Shown here piece after piece: positions 22,013 through 32,999 of a stretch of 64,000 bases of DNA. Where the stretch lies: the NCBI GenBank assembly GCA_963680875.1, contig OY804576.1, positions 75,087,668 through 75,151,667 on the forward strand, written 5' to 3'. The stretch is from Bathymodiolus brooksi. Its lineage: Eukaryota > Mollusca > Bivalvia > Mytilida > Modiolidae. Position numbers and translations under genes: made by a program. Numbering within the stretch: the stretch's first letter is position 1; each line of letters opens with the position of its first letter. The notes under the pieces were generated by a model, which saw only the letters and a list, made by a program, of their open reading frames with translations, made no database searches and was not told where the DNA came from.

Positions 22013-22111
22013 TTACTGAAGAAGAACATCATCACCGTCCGCTGCCCCTAATCTGATTGCAACCATAAGCGGTCCCACAGACTCCTCTACAAAATGCTCC
22101 CGACTAACCCA
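22013..22111 (-). pseudogene. Possible coding remnant, 32 codons
   Basis: The minus-strand frame WVSREHFVEESVGPLMVAIR, followed by a segment ending DGDDVLLQ and TAA, lies in a GC-richer pocket. The plus strand of the same DNA is also open for about 35 codons (SSPSAAPNLIATISGPTDSS), so the true strand is uncertain. No family recognised. Confidence 0.22.
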
Positions 22112-22539
22112 TCACATAAAATGAAACATCTACGTCTGCTATATAATGATATTACTGAGTCTATCCTGAAAAAGTGTTAAGTCTCACAAACTTGATCAGA
22201 CGTAATTTACAAATGTTCCGACATATTTGTCGGCAAAGCTGAAATAAGTTCTGTTATGAAACATAATACATACATATACACCTTAAAATATATTACAATT
22301 ATGCAAAACAAATAGATGGAGAAAAATGCATAATGGGTTATTTCCCTTGATGGATTTTTTTTTATCCCAATGTCTGCTGTAGTCGTTTGGTAATGTCTTC
22401 ATTACAATGAACACACAATTTGTGAACGTCACGTTTACATGTTGGTGTTGCAATGCTATATATTTATTCATGAAAAATGTATTTGAGATGATCTCAATGA
22501 AAATATTCTAGATTCAGTTATGTTTGTCAATGCGTAGAG

Positions 22540-22800
22540 GGGCCCGGGTGGTTCAATGAGTTATGTAGTTGGATTACCTAGCAACTCATACAAGCCTATC
22601 ACCAATATGACCTGGCTTTGTAAATTACAAAAAGGGTGCAATCGACTCGCAGCCGCGTGTGAAAAAGTTTACCAGTTGCTTGCCCATGGTCGGTGGTTCT
22701 CTCTGGGGAATCCGCTTCTTCCACCATCAAAACTGGTCGCCATGATATAGCTGAAATATTGCTAAAGTGGTGTTAAGCACACAAAAAAATTTAAAAAAAA
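22540..22800 (+). mobile_element. Bivalve SINE, type 2, with target-site duplication
   Basis: Starts GGGGCCCGGGTGG, ends with an A-rich tail after 'gtggtgttaagcac', and is flanked by a perfect 12-bp duplication TCAATGCGTAGA (22528-22539 and 22801-22812). The duplication fixes both ends and shows L1-type target-primed insertion. It is the best-preserved copy in the window. Confidence 0.97.
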
Positions 22801-22959
22801 TCAATGCGTAGACATGTACATGGACAGCAGAATTGTCATCTATGGTAAGACTAAATAGTTCCAGAGGTCACTGGATACAAGAGGTAAAACTATATATTTG
22901 CTATGTCCTCGAATACGATCTCCATATCACATGATTTTCCTGTCGTCCAAGAGTAATAC

Positions 22960-23165
22960 TAGTGGATCAGGAACTGCAAACCCGTCCGAAGCACTTGCGT
23001 TCATCCCCTTTATTGTGAAGTTCGTGTTACTCAATCTTGAGTTTTCTGTTTAGTAGTTTGTAGACAATTGTCTATTATTTTGTCCTTTTTCATTTGGTCA
23101 TTGTGTTGTCTGTTCTTCGATGTACAGCGTATTGTTACCACTATGGTATCTTCAATCTTTTTTTG
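22960..23165 (-). repeat. DR-A copy
   Basis: 'tagtggatcaggaactgcaa', 'gttcgtgttactcaatc', 'tttgtagacaattgt' and 'ttgtgttgtctgttcttcga' on the reverse of DR-A. Confidence 0.85.
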
Positions 23166-23169
23166 TATT

Positions 23170-25845
23170 TATTTGGACAATTTCACCATTTTTTAAGCAT
23201 TCACAGTTAAGGATTAACACTATGCTTCTAGACATTGATTATTGCAACTCTTAATATAATGCGCGACTTAAATTTTATGCTGTATTTTCATACAATTAAT
23301 TTAATCACAATATATTTAGCCTCAGTTTCCATACCTTTATTGCGTGCTACTTCCGATGACTTCCGGTTTTCTTAAATATAAATGCCAGATTTGAACCTGA
23401 CACGTTTCACCTACATCAAAAGAATGTCAAACTCGATATTATTATTATCATGTCTACTGAACCATTCCGTCTTCCTTAATTTCCATAAATACTTTTATTT
23501 ACCAAAGGAACATTTCATCCTGACTTAATACGCGTATTATGACAATGCATTGTCATGCTAATTGAATTACAGACTTATTTATTTAACCATAAAAGTTTTA
23601 CCATAATAGTTATGGAAATCTGATGCACTATGATATACAGCTATATACGTAAGGTTCAATCTACATCAAGTTTAACGGAGAATACCAAGACAACAATCTA
23701 TATTCTAGAAACAGGAATTATAACACTAAATGCAATATCACAATCGTAATATTACAGGTTTTCATTTTATTTTTTAAACTCCTGCGTTATTTCAGCTACA
23801 CCTATGTAACATGATAAAGCAGGCTTCGGAAGTGACAATGAGTCTATATCGTGATATTCTTCCATATGATATTAAAAAAGTAGTTCCAAATGTCGGGGTT
23901 GAAAAAAGTGGGTATTATTTTTTTCAAAGGCACAAAGGACACATTTTTCCCCATTTCTAATGCTTGCATTATATTATTGTGTTTACTATATGATGCTAAG
24001 CACATGCGAGTGGAATAATGAGATGGGGAACTACATTTCATGCAATACCAAATACAAGGGATATAACTCTTCAGTAACTATTATAGTTTTATTGAAAATA
24101 GTTCCTTTAGACACTTCTTCAAGTGACAAAAAAACGAACATTAGTCACTGTGAAAGCAAATTTGTTTACAGCAACTAAAGTTACAAACAAATATACAAGA
24201 TGTAACGATCTATGTGTGGTCGACATTAATTGAATAGATACAACACGAACACAATACTTTCACAAAAAAGAATACCGGTAATGATAAATATGGACAAATC
24301 TAGGTACAAGCTTGAGATTTATATCAACATGAAAGAGAGATAAATGGTTAATGGTATCTCCACCCTTGGACCAGAGATAATTTCTTGTTCATTTGAGGGT
24401 ACGAGTGATAACATTCACTGACGATACGTTGACTATTATAGGGCAACAACAATAACATTACCATTGCTTTAATTGTGATGTTTAGGCAGTTTATATGGAT
24501 TTTTATTGTCATATGCATTTCAACATAATTATATGGAATCTTGTAAAAGAAACAGTTGAAAAGGACAATGATTTTTAGAAGAATTAAGATGATAGATAAT
24601 TAAGCATCTGATGTATTGAGTTTGCTGACCGGATATATCTACAAGAGAGTAGTAGGCACTTTAAAAAAATGACAGTAATTTGGTTGGACATACCCATTAA
24701 GATGTTGGCACCAAGCCATCAATACATTTAGCCAATATTATAGTGACGTTTCCACATCTTGTCGTAAAATTCGTTTAACGTTTTTTTGTTATCATTATTA
24801 TATAAAACACCTAGTCTTTCTATTTTTGCTTTACCTGATATGTTTGGATTTTATTCCAATATTTATACTATTATATAATAATTGTAATAAAGTACATGCT
24901 CAGAGCAAAAAGGTAAATAGGTATGTAGATATACACTCGTTAAGATAAACTAGATTACGTTTAATTTCTTAAAAGGTTTTGTTTTCTCTCTCTCTATAAT
25001 AACAGTGTATAGAACTATTTCAGGACATGTGTTTCCTAGGACTATAATTTACGTTCCATTAATGCTTATCAACGGGTTTATACGGTAACCATTGTCATAG
25101 CATAATTTGAATTTTATCAATACGGAATGCGTTTAATAATTCCACGTGATGAGTAAATAGTCACCCTTGAGATGTTTGTGTAGATGACATCTAGAAATTA
25201 TAAACAAAAAGTAATGCCTGGATATTAATTCTCTCCTCTAAAGGCCATATTCATGTCATGCTATCAATGATTGGATACCATGAGATTTCTCTGGGCAATA
25301 AAGACAATGAAATTAGTAATATATGTTATCACAAACGCAACCTTCATAACAGATGGAAATTATTAAGAATTTAACTAGAAAGGATTTGCTTCTCCTAAAT
25401 GCACATGAAATTCTTCTGAAACCCCGGATGAAAATCAAAAAATGAAGGAACAGATAGCACTTTTATTGTTGTTTTTCATCTGACAGTCAGCAATATAAGA
25501 TCTTCAATTATGTATATAACCCATAAGCTAAAGTGGGTGGGAGAGGATCCCGGGTCTATATACGGATACAGGCAATACATGTTTGAACTGTTTTTTTTAT
25601 GAAAGTATAAAATCTGAGTCAACTCTGGAACATTATGATTACCACGCTTCATTTTATATCTGTGTACGTTTCATTTCTACATTTTCCACACCAAGATTCG
25701 AGTTTCTATATATTACTATTGCAGACAAAATGGGTTTATTCCATGCATCTTGTAAATTGTAGATGGGCTAATCAACTGATCAATTTATATTCAATAGTAG
25801 TAAACTGCTTAGGAGGCTACATACTACGTACTAAATCTAAGAAAG
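23170..25845. other. Long AT-rich stretch without recognised features
   Basis: About 2.7 kb with no delimited repeat and no credible ORF. Overlapping antisense frames at 23844-24178 lack motifs, and the 25635-25868 frame runs into the 35-bp array. Confidence 0.5.
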
Positions 25846-25850
25846 GTTTG

Positions 25851-27005
25851 AAGATACCAAAGGGGTAATCATAATCTGTAAATCTAAGATACCAAAGGGG
25901 TAATCAAAATCCGTAAATCTAAGATAACAAAGGGGTAATCAAAATCTGCAAATCAAAGATACCAAAGGGATAATCAAAATCCGTAAATCTAAGATACCAA
26001 AGGGGTAATCAAAATCCGTAGATCTAAGATACCAAAGAGGTAATAAAAATCCGTAAATCTAAGATACCAAAGCGATAATCAAAATCCGTAAATCTAAGAT
26101 ACCAAAGGGGTAATCAAAATCCGTAAATCTAAGATACCAAAGGGGTAGTCAAAATCCGTAACTCTAAGATACCAAAGGGGTAATCAGAATCTGTAAATCT
26201 AAGATACCAAAGTGGTAATCAAAATCCGTAAATCTAAGATACCAAAGGGGTAATCAAAATCCGTAGATCTAAGATATCAAAGGGGTAATAAAAATCCGTA
26301 AATCTAAGATACCAAAGAGATAATCAAAATCCGTAAATCTAAGATACCAAAGGGGTAATCAAAATTCGTAAATCTAAGATACCAAAGTGGTAGTCAAAAT
26401 TCGTAGATCTAAGATACCAAAGGGGTAATCAGAATCTGTAAATCTAAGATACCAAAGGGGTAATCAAAATCTGTAAATCTAAGATACCAAAGTGGTAATC
26501 AAAATCCGTAAATCTAAGATACCAAAGGGGTAATCAAAATCCGTAGATCTAAGATACCAAAGGGGTAATAAAAATCCGTAAATCTAAGATACCAAAGAGA
26601 TAATCAAAATCCGTAAATCTAAGATACCAAAGGGGTAATCAAAATTCGTAAATCTAAGATACCAAAGTGGTAGTCAAAATCCGTAAATCTAAGATACCAA
26701 AGGGGTAATCAGAATCTGTAAATCTAAGATACCAAAGGGGTAATCAAAATCCGTAAATCTAAGATACCAAAGTAGTAATCAAAATCCGTAAATCTAAGAT
26801 ACCAAAGGGGTAGTCAAAATTCGTAAATCTAAGATACCAAAGGGGTAATCAGAATCTGTAAATCTAAGATACCAAAGTGGTAATCAAAATCCGTAAATCT
26901 AAGATACCAAAGGGGTAGTCAAAATCCGTAAATCTAAGATACCAAAGGGGTAATTAAAATCCGTAGATCTAAGATACCAAAGGGGTAATCAAAATCCGTA
27001 AATCA
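25851..27005 (+). repeat. 35-bp minisatellite, 33 units, higher-order structure
   Basis: 1155 bp is exactly 33 x 35 bp without an indel. The unit is AAGATACCAAAGGGGTAATC + AAAATCCGTAAATCT. Unit variants recur as blocks: units 12-16 equal 20-24 in order (GTAGATCT, TAATAAAA, GAGATAAT, ATTCG, TGGTAGTC), with near-copies at 5-9. Block spacing is 7 then 8 units (245 and 280 bp). The unit is the 5' start of DR-A, and the array runs directly into a DR-A body at 27006. Confidence 0.98.
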
Positions 27006-27180
27006 AAGAAGGACAGCCAACATAATGGCCATAAGAAATAGGACAAACAGCGATCTACAAAATACTACACATAAAACTTAAGACCGAGCAACACGAACCC
27101 CACTAAAAACAGGGCGTGAACACAGGTGCTGTTAAACTATGATGAAAACGAAACTGAAATTAAAACCACAATGAAGTGAG
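27006..27180 (+). repeat. DR-A body downstream of the 35-bp array
   Basis: 'aagaaggacagccaacataa', 'cagcgatctacaaaatacta', 'gagcaacacgaaccccac' and 'cacaggtgctgttaaac' in DR-A order. Confidence 0.9.
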
Positions 27181-27494
27181 GAAAGAGTGAGGCAAATTAT
27201 TAATTTTACACAAATTTATATATTTTATCCAACTGATCTTTCTTTACTGATTATGATTAACAAAGGGTGTTAAACAAACTTGGTTCTGTTAAAGTTATAG
27301 TGTTGAATAAATTTGAATACAAATAGATACAAGAGCATGTATATCGCAGACATGTCAAATAGACCCGCATGTTGCAGGTCTGACCAGCATATGTAATGGA
27401 TTTTCCCCCTGACCTTCTTATCACCCATAGAACCAGTAATTGTGTTTATCCATTCAAGAAAATGATTTTGATGATAATAATTCATTAGATTAAA

Positions 27495-27585
27495 TTAAAT
27501 GGAGTGGCCTTTCGTCTGGTCATTGTAATGGGCGTGTTGTTGGACATCATCATCGTCCTCATCATCGGATTCATAACCTTTGCTT
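27495..27585 (-). CDS. Candidate terminal exon with acidic run
   Basis: On the minus strand a pyrimidine-rich tract ('tcttttaatttccatctttc' then 'ccacaag') ends in AG at about 27586. The following 91 nt read SKGYESDDEDDDDVQQHAHY, then NDQTKGHSI and TAA. The Asp/Glu run and the mixed codon use look like a real protein C-terminus, such as the cytoplasmic tail of a membrane protein. No upstream exon was found within the window and no AATAAA is visible close downstream. Without other exons the gene cannot be named. Confidence 0.35.
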
Positions 27586-28054
27586 CTTGTGGGAAAGATG
27601 GAAATTAAAAGACCAATAAATGACACGTTTTATTAGATTCCCTATGGTGGTAATAGTTCTGTTGATGATGATGTCAAGCGACATGCGCCATCCAATGTCC
27701 CTTATAATTCACAGTGTTTGTTTCATTTTTCTATAATATCTTGGGATGGTATCCCCACCACGTTCGGTGCTCTACTTAATGATCATCAATTTATACATTT
27801 GGGGTTGGCATTACTGTATATAATTCTACACAAACGTCCATTTTCTGTTGTAAATTCAGTGTGACGAACAGTTACTTCGATTAATATAGATATAATGTAC
27901 TGTACATTACACGGAGTACAAAGATAAATGATTAATTATCACATAAGTCTAATTGAATGTTGCATGTACTTTACTGATATTATATTATTAAATTATTAAA
28001 TTAACCAAGAATCAGGTTTTTTCCTCAACCTAAATTACATGTTATGTACAAGAA

Positions 28055-28310
28055 GAGCTTGACGATACCAAAGAGGTAATCAGAATCTGTAAATCGAAGA
28101 AGGACAGACAACACAATTACCAAAAGAAAAAGGACAAACAACTATCAACATACCCGGTAACATACACATAAAACTAATGATCGAGTAACACGAACCCCAC
28201 CAAAAACCGGGAGTAAGCAGTCCCTGCTCAACTAGTGGCATCCGTCATGTTAATATAGTTACAAACCCGGTGATAAGTCATGAATGAGGAAAGGACCGGG
28301 AAGTGTTTAT
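28055..28310 (+). repeat. DR-A copy, near full length
   Basis: 'gacgataccaaagaggtaat', 'gaagaaggacagacaacac', 'aacacgaaccccaccaaaaa', 'cagtccctgctcaactagtg' and 'aacccggtgataagtcatg'. A useful reference for the DR-A order. Confidence 0.92.
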
Positions 28311-28610
28311 AACAAGTGGAACGTATCCGTGGTCATTTGTGAAGGACACGCTTGTACATTCGTATGTTTACAATTTAAACGCTGTTGGGTGTTACCACAT
28401 CAATGAAGATAATAGTTTATGAAACGGATATGTATGATCTTGAAAACCTTTTTCAAACATTCCGTTACAGATTGCTAAAAAAAAATTGTTCAAATACACC
28501 AAATTTATCAATGTGATTTTATGAATTTTTTCCTTTTTCTTAAGACAAACAGTAGCGTAAATCTTTAGACATCTATTTCACTCTTGACAAAGTGATTAGA
28601 TGCCGCTCAG

Positions 28611-28814
28611 ATGTCCAGGATTCGTGAAGCTTATCTTCTTTCATTTAAAAGAATGGCGTTTGATCTTTACATCAGAATAAATATAATGCCAATCTTTGTA
28701 AAGATGTTTTTGATATCCGTATTAGTTAAGGGAATTCATTCTGCAGAGAGATTAGAGTCAACTCTTTTGAACTTCACTTCAGATTTTTACAAAAGGCAGT
28801 CTATAGTAACATAA
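28611..28814 (+). CDS. Unrecognised ORF with signal-peptide-like segment
   Basis: A 67-codon frame. From the internal Met at codon 26 it reads MPIFVKMFLISVLVKGIHSA and then ERLESTLLNFTSDFYKRQSI. The first part resembles a signal peptide with an HSA cleavage-type end; the second is a hydrophilic start of a mature chain with one N-glycosylation motif (NFT). A weak donor (ATA|GTAACA) lies just before the stop, so it could be a first coding exon. It sits outside recognised repeats. No family assigned. Confidence 0.25.
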   Translation: MSRIREAYLLSFKRMAFDLYIRINIMPIFVKMFLISVLVKGIHSAERLESTLLNFTSDFYKRQSIVT

Positions 28815-29094
28815 ATAATAAAATGTGGAATGGACAATTTAGCCAAAAACTCCATCCAGTTAGGTCGCGGTTGCTTTGTAAAAACCAATGTTGGAAACAA
28901 AATTAATTTTTGAGTAACCCAACATATAACATACGTAATTTACAAACGTTAAGTTTACGGTCCTGTGAGTGTCTTGATATCCATGTTAGTATTATTGGAT
29001 TTTGCTTGAATTTTTTTATCAAAAAATAAAAAATATTGTTATCATAATTAGCTCTTTGACTTTGACTTGTTTTTTAAGCATACGACTTAATATG

Positions 29095-29250
29095 GATGTG
29101 TTTGCGCATAGTGGTGTTCAACACATATTGTGTTGTGCTTTGTTTGTCTTCGTCGTGTGTCTTGTTCATTAAGTGTTGCCAGTTTCTCTGGATCATTCGT
29201 TCTTGAGTGCCCCTTTTGTTTTCTCTACCGTCTATTTCGTATCTGCACAC
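29095..29250 (-). repeat. DR-B copy
   Basis: 'tgcgcatagtggtgttcaac', 'gtcttcgtcgtgtgtctt' and 'gttgccagtttctctggatc'. Confidence 0.8.
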
Positions 29251-29804
29251 TGTCTTCGTTTATTAATAATTTGGCTACCCTTAGTACATCGACAAAAGTA
29301 AGCATCAAAGTTTGGAATTGATATAGCTCCGTGTCGTTCATCTAGCATCTTAAGCTTGATTCTTAAGGGTTATTGTCAATTGTATCTCCATATAAGTAGG
29401 GTTTAGATTAAAACGAACAAAGGGCAACCAAGGCAGATGATAAATATTCATATAAACGGTTTATCCGGATAGAAGAACAACACGACGACCATTAATCTCT
29501 TCTGATATTTTATTTTACTATTTGATATAAAATCTATTAGAAATATCAATTTGTTCTTTATCCTTTGCCCTTTTGAAATTAATCTGTAGCTAAAGTACTT
29601 TACCTTCTTAACTAGAATCCAATGACCCTACGTTTGTATTGACTGTGTTGGCGTATTTTCTGTTAGAAATATGAATTTGTATTACAATTATTTGATCATC
29701 TATTATTAGGTAGTAAATCTACTAATTATTTGAATACTTTAAATAATTTTATTAGCCCAACATATCTCGGCAAGTGTACTTGGCTAATTTGTCTTATATT
29801 GATT

Positions 29805-29880
29805 AATTGATTGGTGTTTAACACCAACTTTAGCAGTATTTCAGCTATATAGGTGGCGTGAAAAATTTTTACATATTAAA
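29805..29880 (-). mobile_element. Bivalve SINE tail fragment
   Basis: 'attggtgtttaacaccaact' and 'tatttcagctatat' are the 3' end only. Confidence 0.7.
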
Positions 29881-29899
29881 ACTACTCAACTACAAATGT

Positions 29900-31050
29900 T
29901 TCTTGGAGATCCTGGCAAAGTAAAATATAAATGACAAATACTATTTTTAAATTTTATTTGAAATGCAGATATAGAATAAAAGTTTAAACCCATCCACGAT
30001 TAATAGATTTTACTAAACTATTTTGTGCGTGATATTTTCTAAGATTCTCTTTAAGATTATTTATAACTGCCTCTAGTATATTATATAAAATGACATATAA
30101 ATGTTCCAACAATCTCTTGTCTAAAATTGGAATCTTTTTCAATCTAATTCCATAAGAATTCCATTTTAGAGTTGAATAATCCCATCATATTTATTACCGA
30201 TTTGTTAAAGGATTACTAGATTCACGTCTTCTCGTGTTAGTAAAATTTCACATTTGACAATGAACATGACAATATCTGTTAAAAAGTATTGAACTGCCAC
30301 CAACTCTATTTTTATAAAGTTGACAGATGATAACAATTGTAACCTTACATTGACAAATTATAAATGTAATTGTAAAACAATGTTCTATCAAATATTAAAA
30401 ATTATACCACGCTGCTTTCCCATTTAGAAAAATATAGATCCACAGAATTTGTACTTTCGATTCATTTCACATTTTAAAAAGAAGCTTTTATAAAGCAGCA
30501 ATCAAATCGTAAAGCAAATATGAGATGTTCTGGGTGAACTAGATGTGTGCATTACGAATGCATTGAAATGGGAAGTTACAACTGTGATAGTAATATTCCT
30601 ATATAAACATTATTAATAAAAAGTCATAGAAAATATTAATCATCAATTGAACCACTAACAAACAAAACACTAACACTCCCAGTCAAAGTTGGTTAATTTA
30701 CGCGTTGTGCATGCGTTCAGAATGTCAATTCCTACGTAATATACGCTTGGGTTGTTAATTTCTACGTACTAAACGTACAAAATGAATAATTCTCCTTTGC
30801 AGAATGCCAATTTATTGCATTGTGAAAAAAATAAAATCTTTACGGAAGCTTATTTGAGGTTGGTTTATTGTCATATAATGCAGGTAGGAACCACCAATCA
30901 TCGTCCTCCTATCCTTTCTTTCTCTGAAGTTTTAGTTTGTTTGTCACTTTGGAAAAAAAAAGCAAAACAAACTCCTCAGATTGAGTAATCAGAACCTTTA
31001 ACGTCTTTGACTAGATATTTATGATATACGTACTATGTCCTTGTGAATTA
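29900..31050. other. AT-rich DNA without recognised features
   Basis: No supported gene or repeat; the short ORF at 30782-30988 has no motif. Confidence 0.5.
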
Positions 31051-31066
31051 AGACTTCACAATTAGG

Positions 31067-31234
31067 ATGACACGCACAGCCAATGGGATAGTTACTCTGA
31101 CGGAGCATCATCTCTTACTCTGTTGCAGTAGAAGTTTGTATTGTCAGATTAGTGTCTTCCTCGGAAGCAAATTAAGCAAATATTTACAAACAGTACCAAG
31201 CCAGACGACATATTTGTGTACAGGAAAATTCTAG
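31067..31234 (+). CDS. Unrecognised small ORF, 55 codons
   Basis: ATG at 31067 to TAG at 31232-31234. It contains MTRTANGIVTLTEHHLLLCC and a Ser/Thr-rich second half. It lies just upstream of the SDR-like remnant, in the same GC-richer pocket. No family recognised. Confidence 0.18.
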   Translation: MTRTANGIVTLTEHHLLLCCSRSLYCQISVFLGSKLSKYLQTVPSQTTYLCTGKF

Positions 31235-31363
31235 CTTTAAACCATCAATGGAACATTCACATCGGTGAAATAATATATAAAGATTCGAACAATACAAAAT
31301 CCACAACATCCGGAGACCGGATATTCATATATTAAAATTTGTTCATGGTTGCAATAGGGATCC

Positions 31364-31654
31364 ATGGCAACTACGGGTATATATAAGATATCTTTTGTGG
31401 CTTTCGGAGTACAACCCTCGTATATGAGGTATCTGCATAGCAGCTGTGTGCGTGGTATGGTAAACTACACAACCATCGTCCGGAGAGCGATGTAAGTTGA
31501 TGTCCTTGCTGCAGACAGCACTACCTTCTTAGAACATTATGAATCTCTTTAGAAGCTGTTGAACAGAAACAGCCCCTCACGAGTAGTCGTTATTAACATG
31601 TTACAAGGCAAGCTTGACCAGACGCTGTTCGCTATGAGTGATCGTTACGAGTGA
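31364..31654 (+). pseudogene. Decayed coding frame with a short-chain-dehydrogenase-like segment
   Basis: A single reading frame runs from ATG 31364 to TGA 31652-31654, broken only by TAA at 31493 and TAG at 31550. The 3' part reads KLLNRNSPSRVVVINMLQGK and then LDQTLFAMSDRYE. Retinol-dehydrogenase-type SDR proteins have 'LLKxSxPSRVVxVSSxxHxxGKID' at the strand before the catalytic Ser; here VSS is replaced by VIN, so the Ser region is lost. Codons before it (TTFLEHYESL) sit where 'GHFLLTxLL' would be. The region is richer in GC than its flanks. I infer a dead fragment or exon of an SDR gene. The 5' part is not recognisable. Confidence 0.4.
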
Positions 31655-32194
31655 CCATACATATGGCTGAAATACTGTTCACTTGACATTGTAGAACAAT
31701 TAAACAATATAAAATCAGTTGAGACAAAGAAACGTTGTATGAGTTAACCAACTAATGCCGATCTTAAATTTAAAGTTTACTAGTATAGCTATTCATTTTG
31801 CTTAGTTAGAAACAGGAATATTTAACAAGATTTGTTTTCAGTTGTAGCTAATTAAATCGCCACTTTACGTGTTATTTGGTTATCGGACAAACTCTGAAAT
31901 CTGTCAATCGTAAATCAGCCATGACAACATTTCCTTCCTTACAACATTATTTGTGTTTACTTAATAATGCAATTCTACATCTTATTAAATGTTAATCTCA
32001 ATGGGCATTTATCTTCTTATTATTCTTGCCAATTTCAATTTAGGAGTGTTCGACTTGATGACTTTATAAGATGTTTTTGTTGTGTGGAGAATATATATCA
32101 TTCCTGTAGATTTAGAAACACTTTGTATTTGAATGCTTTGTTTTTCCTATGAAATTAAAATAGTATTATTCTTAATTTGTTCACTTTTCACATC

Positions 32195-32285
32195 ACCATT
32201 AAACTTATAAGTTCGATTCTGACGAGGTGTACTCGATACGTTTTTATTTGATAAGGTTTGTCAATGACTTGTGACACATACCTTG
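32195..32285 (+). mobile_element. Bivalve SINE internal fragment
   Basis: 'taagttcgattctgacgagg', 'tgtactcgatac' and 'gtttgtcaatgacttg' match the type 1 middle. Confidence 0.75.
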
Positions 32286-32764
32286 TCATTTGGATATTCT
32301 TGTTTCCTATACCAATATCAATTACCGCTATGAAATGAGTGAAATAATCCATCAAACGCCAAAAATTTGAAATTAACGACAGGAGGGTTTTTTTTTCTCT
32401 CTCTTTTTGTGGTGTATGATTTTGACATGAAAAATGGGAGAGGATTGTTATACATACAAGATATATATTCAATATATTTATTTCGCAACTGTTATTCAGA
32501 TTTTCTTATATTTTGCTTCTTTATCAATTTTTCACGAAAATTTAAAGAAATTGCAATATTTTAGTAAAATAATAATTTCTAACGCCTTAATAACTGTTGA
32601 ATCCATTTTCTTCTACTGTTTTCAATGTTGTGTATGTAGCCAATTTGGGATTTTTCTTTAATCTGAATTAAATGCGCAAATAAATATACCCTACATTCGG
32701 AGGTCACGGCGAGTTGTAGAATTGTAAATGATTGTTTTAATCGATCGAAATGTCAAACATCAAT

Positions 32765-32855
32765 GGTTAATTACTCATTTTTAAAAGTAATACGATACTT
32801 TTGTTTATTTTACTCATTTTTTAATAGTAAAACAATACTTTTGTTTATTTTTCTT
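32765..32855 (+). repeat. Short tandem duplication
   Basis: 'tactcattttt' ... 'gtaatacgatacttttgttt' is followed by a second copy with 'gtaaaacaatacttttgttt'; unit about 41 bp. Confidence 0.75.
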
Positions 32856-32934
32856 AATGATTTTCATGTTAATCATTTATTCTGTTGATTCAGTGTAGTA
32901 GCAAAACGAAGATTAAAGATGGATCGTAAAGTTT

Positions 32935-32980
32935 GTGGACGTTTAATGTCACTTTCAATAATATTTCAATTTCTTGTATA
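32935..32980 (-). mobile_element. Bivalve SINE tail fragment
   Basis: 'ggacgtttaatgtcactttc' and 'aataatatttcaattt'. Confidence 0.6.
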
Positions 32981-32999
32981 TCTTTGTACTTAGCATAGG

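Noticed and set aside
25851..27005. CRISPR array
   Set aside because: The 35-bp units are contiguous with no spacers, and the DNA is eukaryotic.
31424..31500. First exon with donor GAT|GTAAGT
   Set aside because: The GTAAGT is in frame with a longer decayed coding frame, and joining to the nearby AG sites does not give a better frame.
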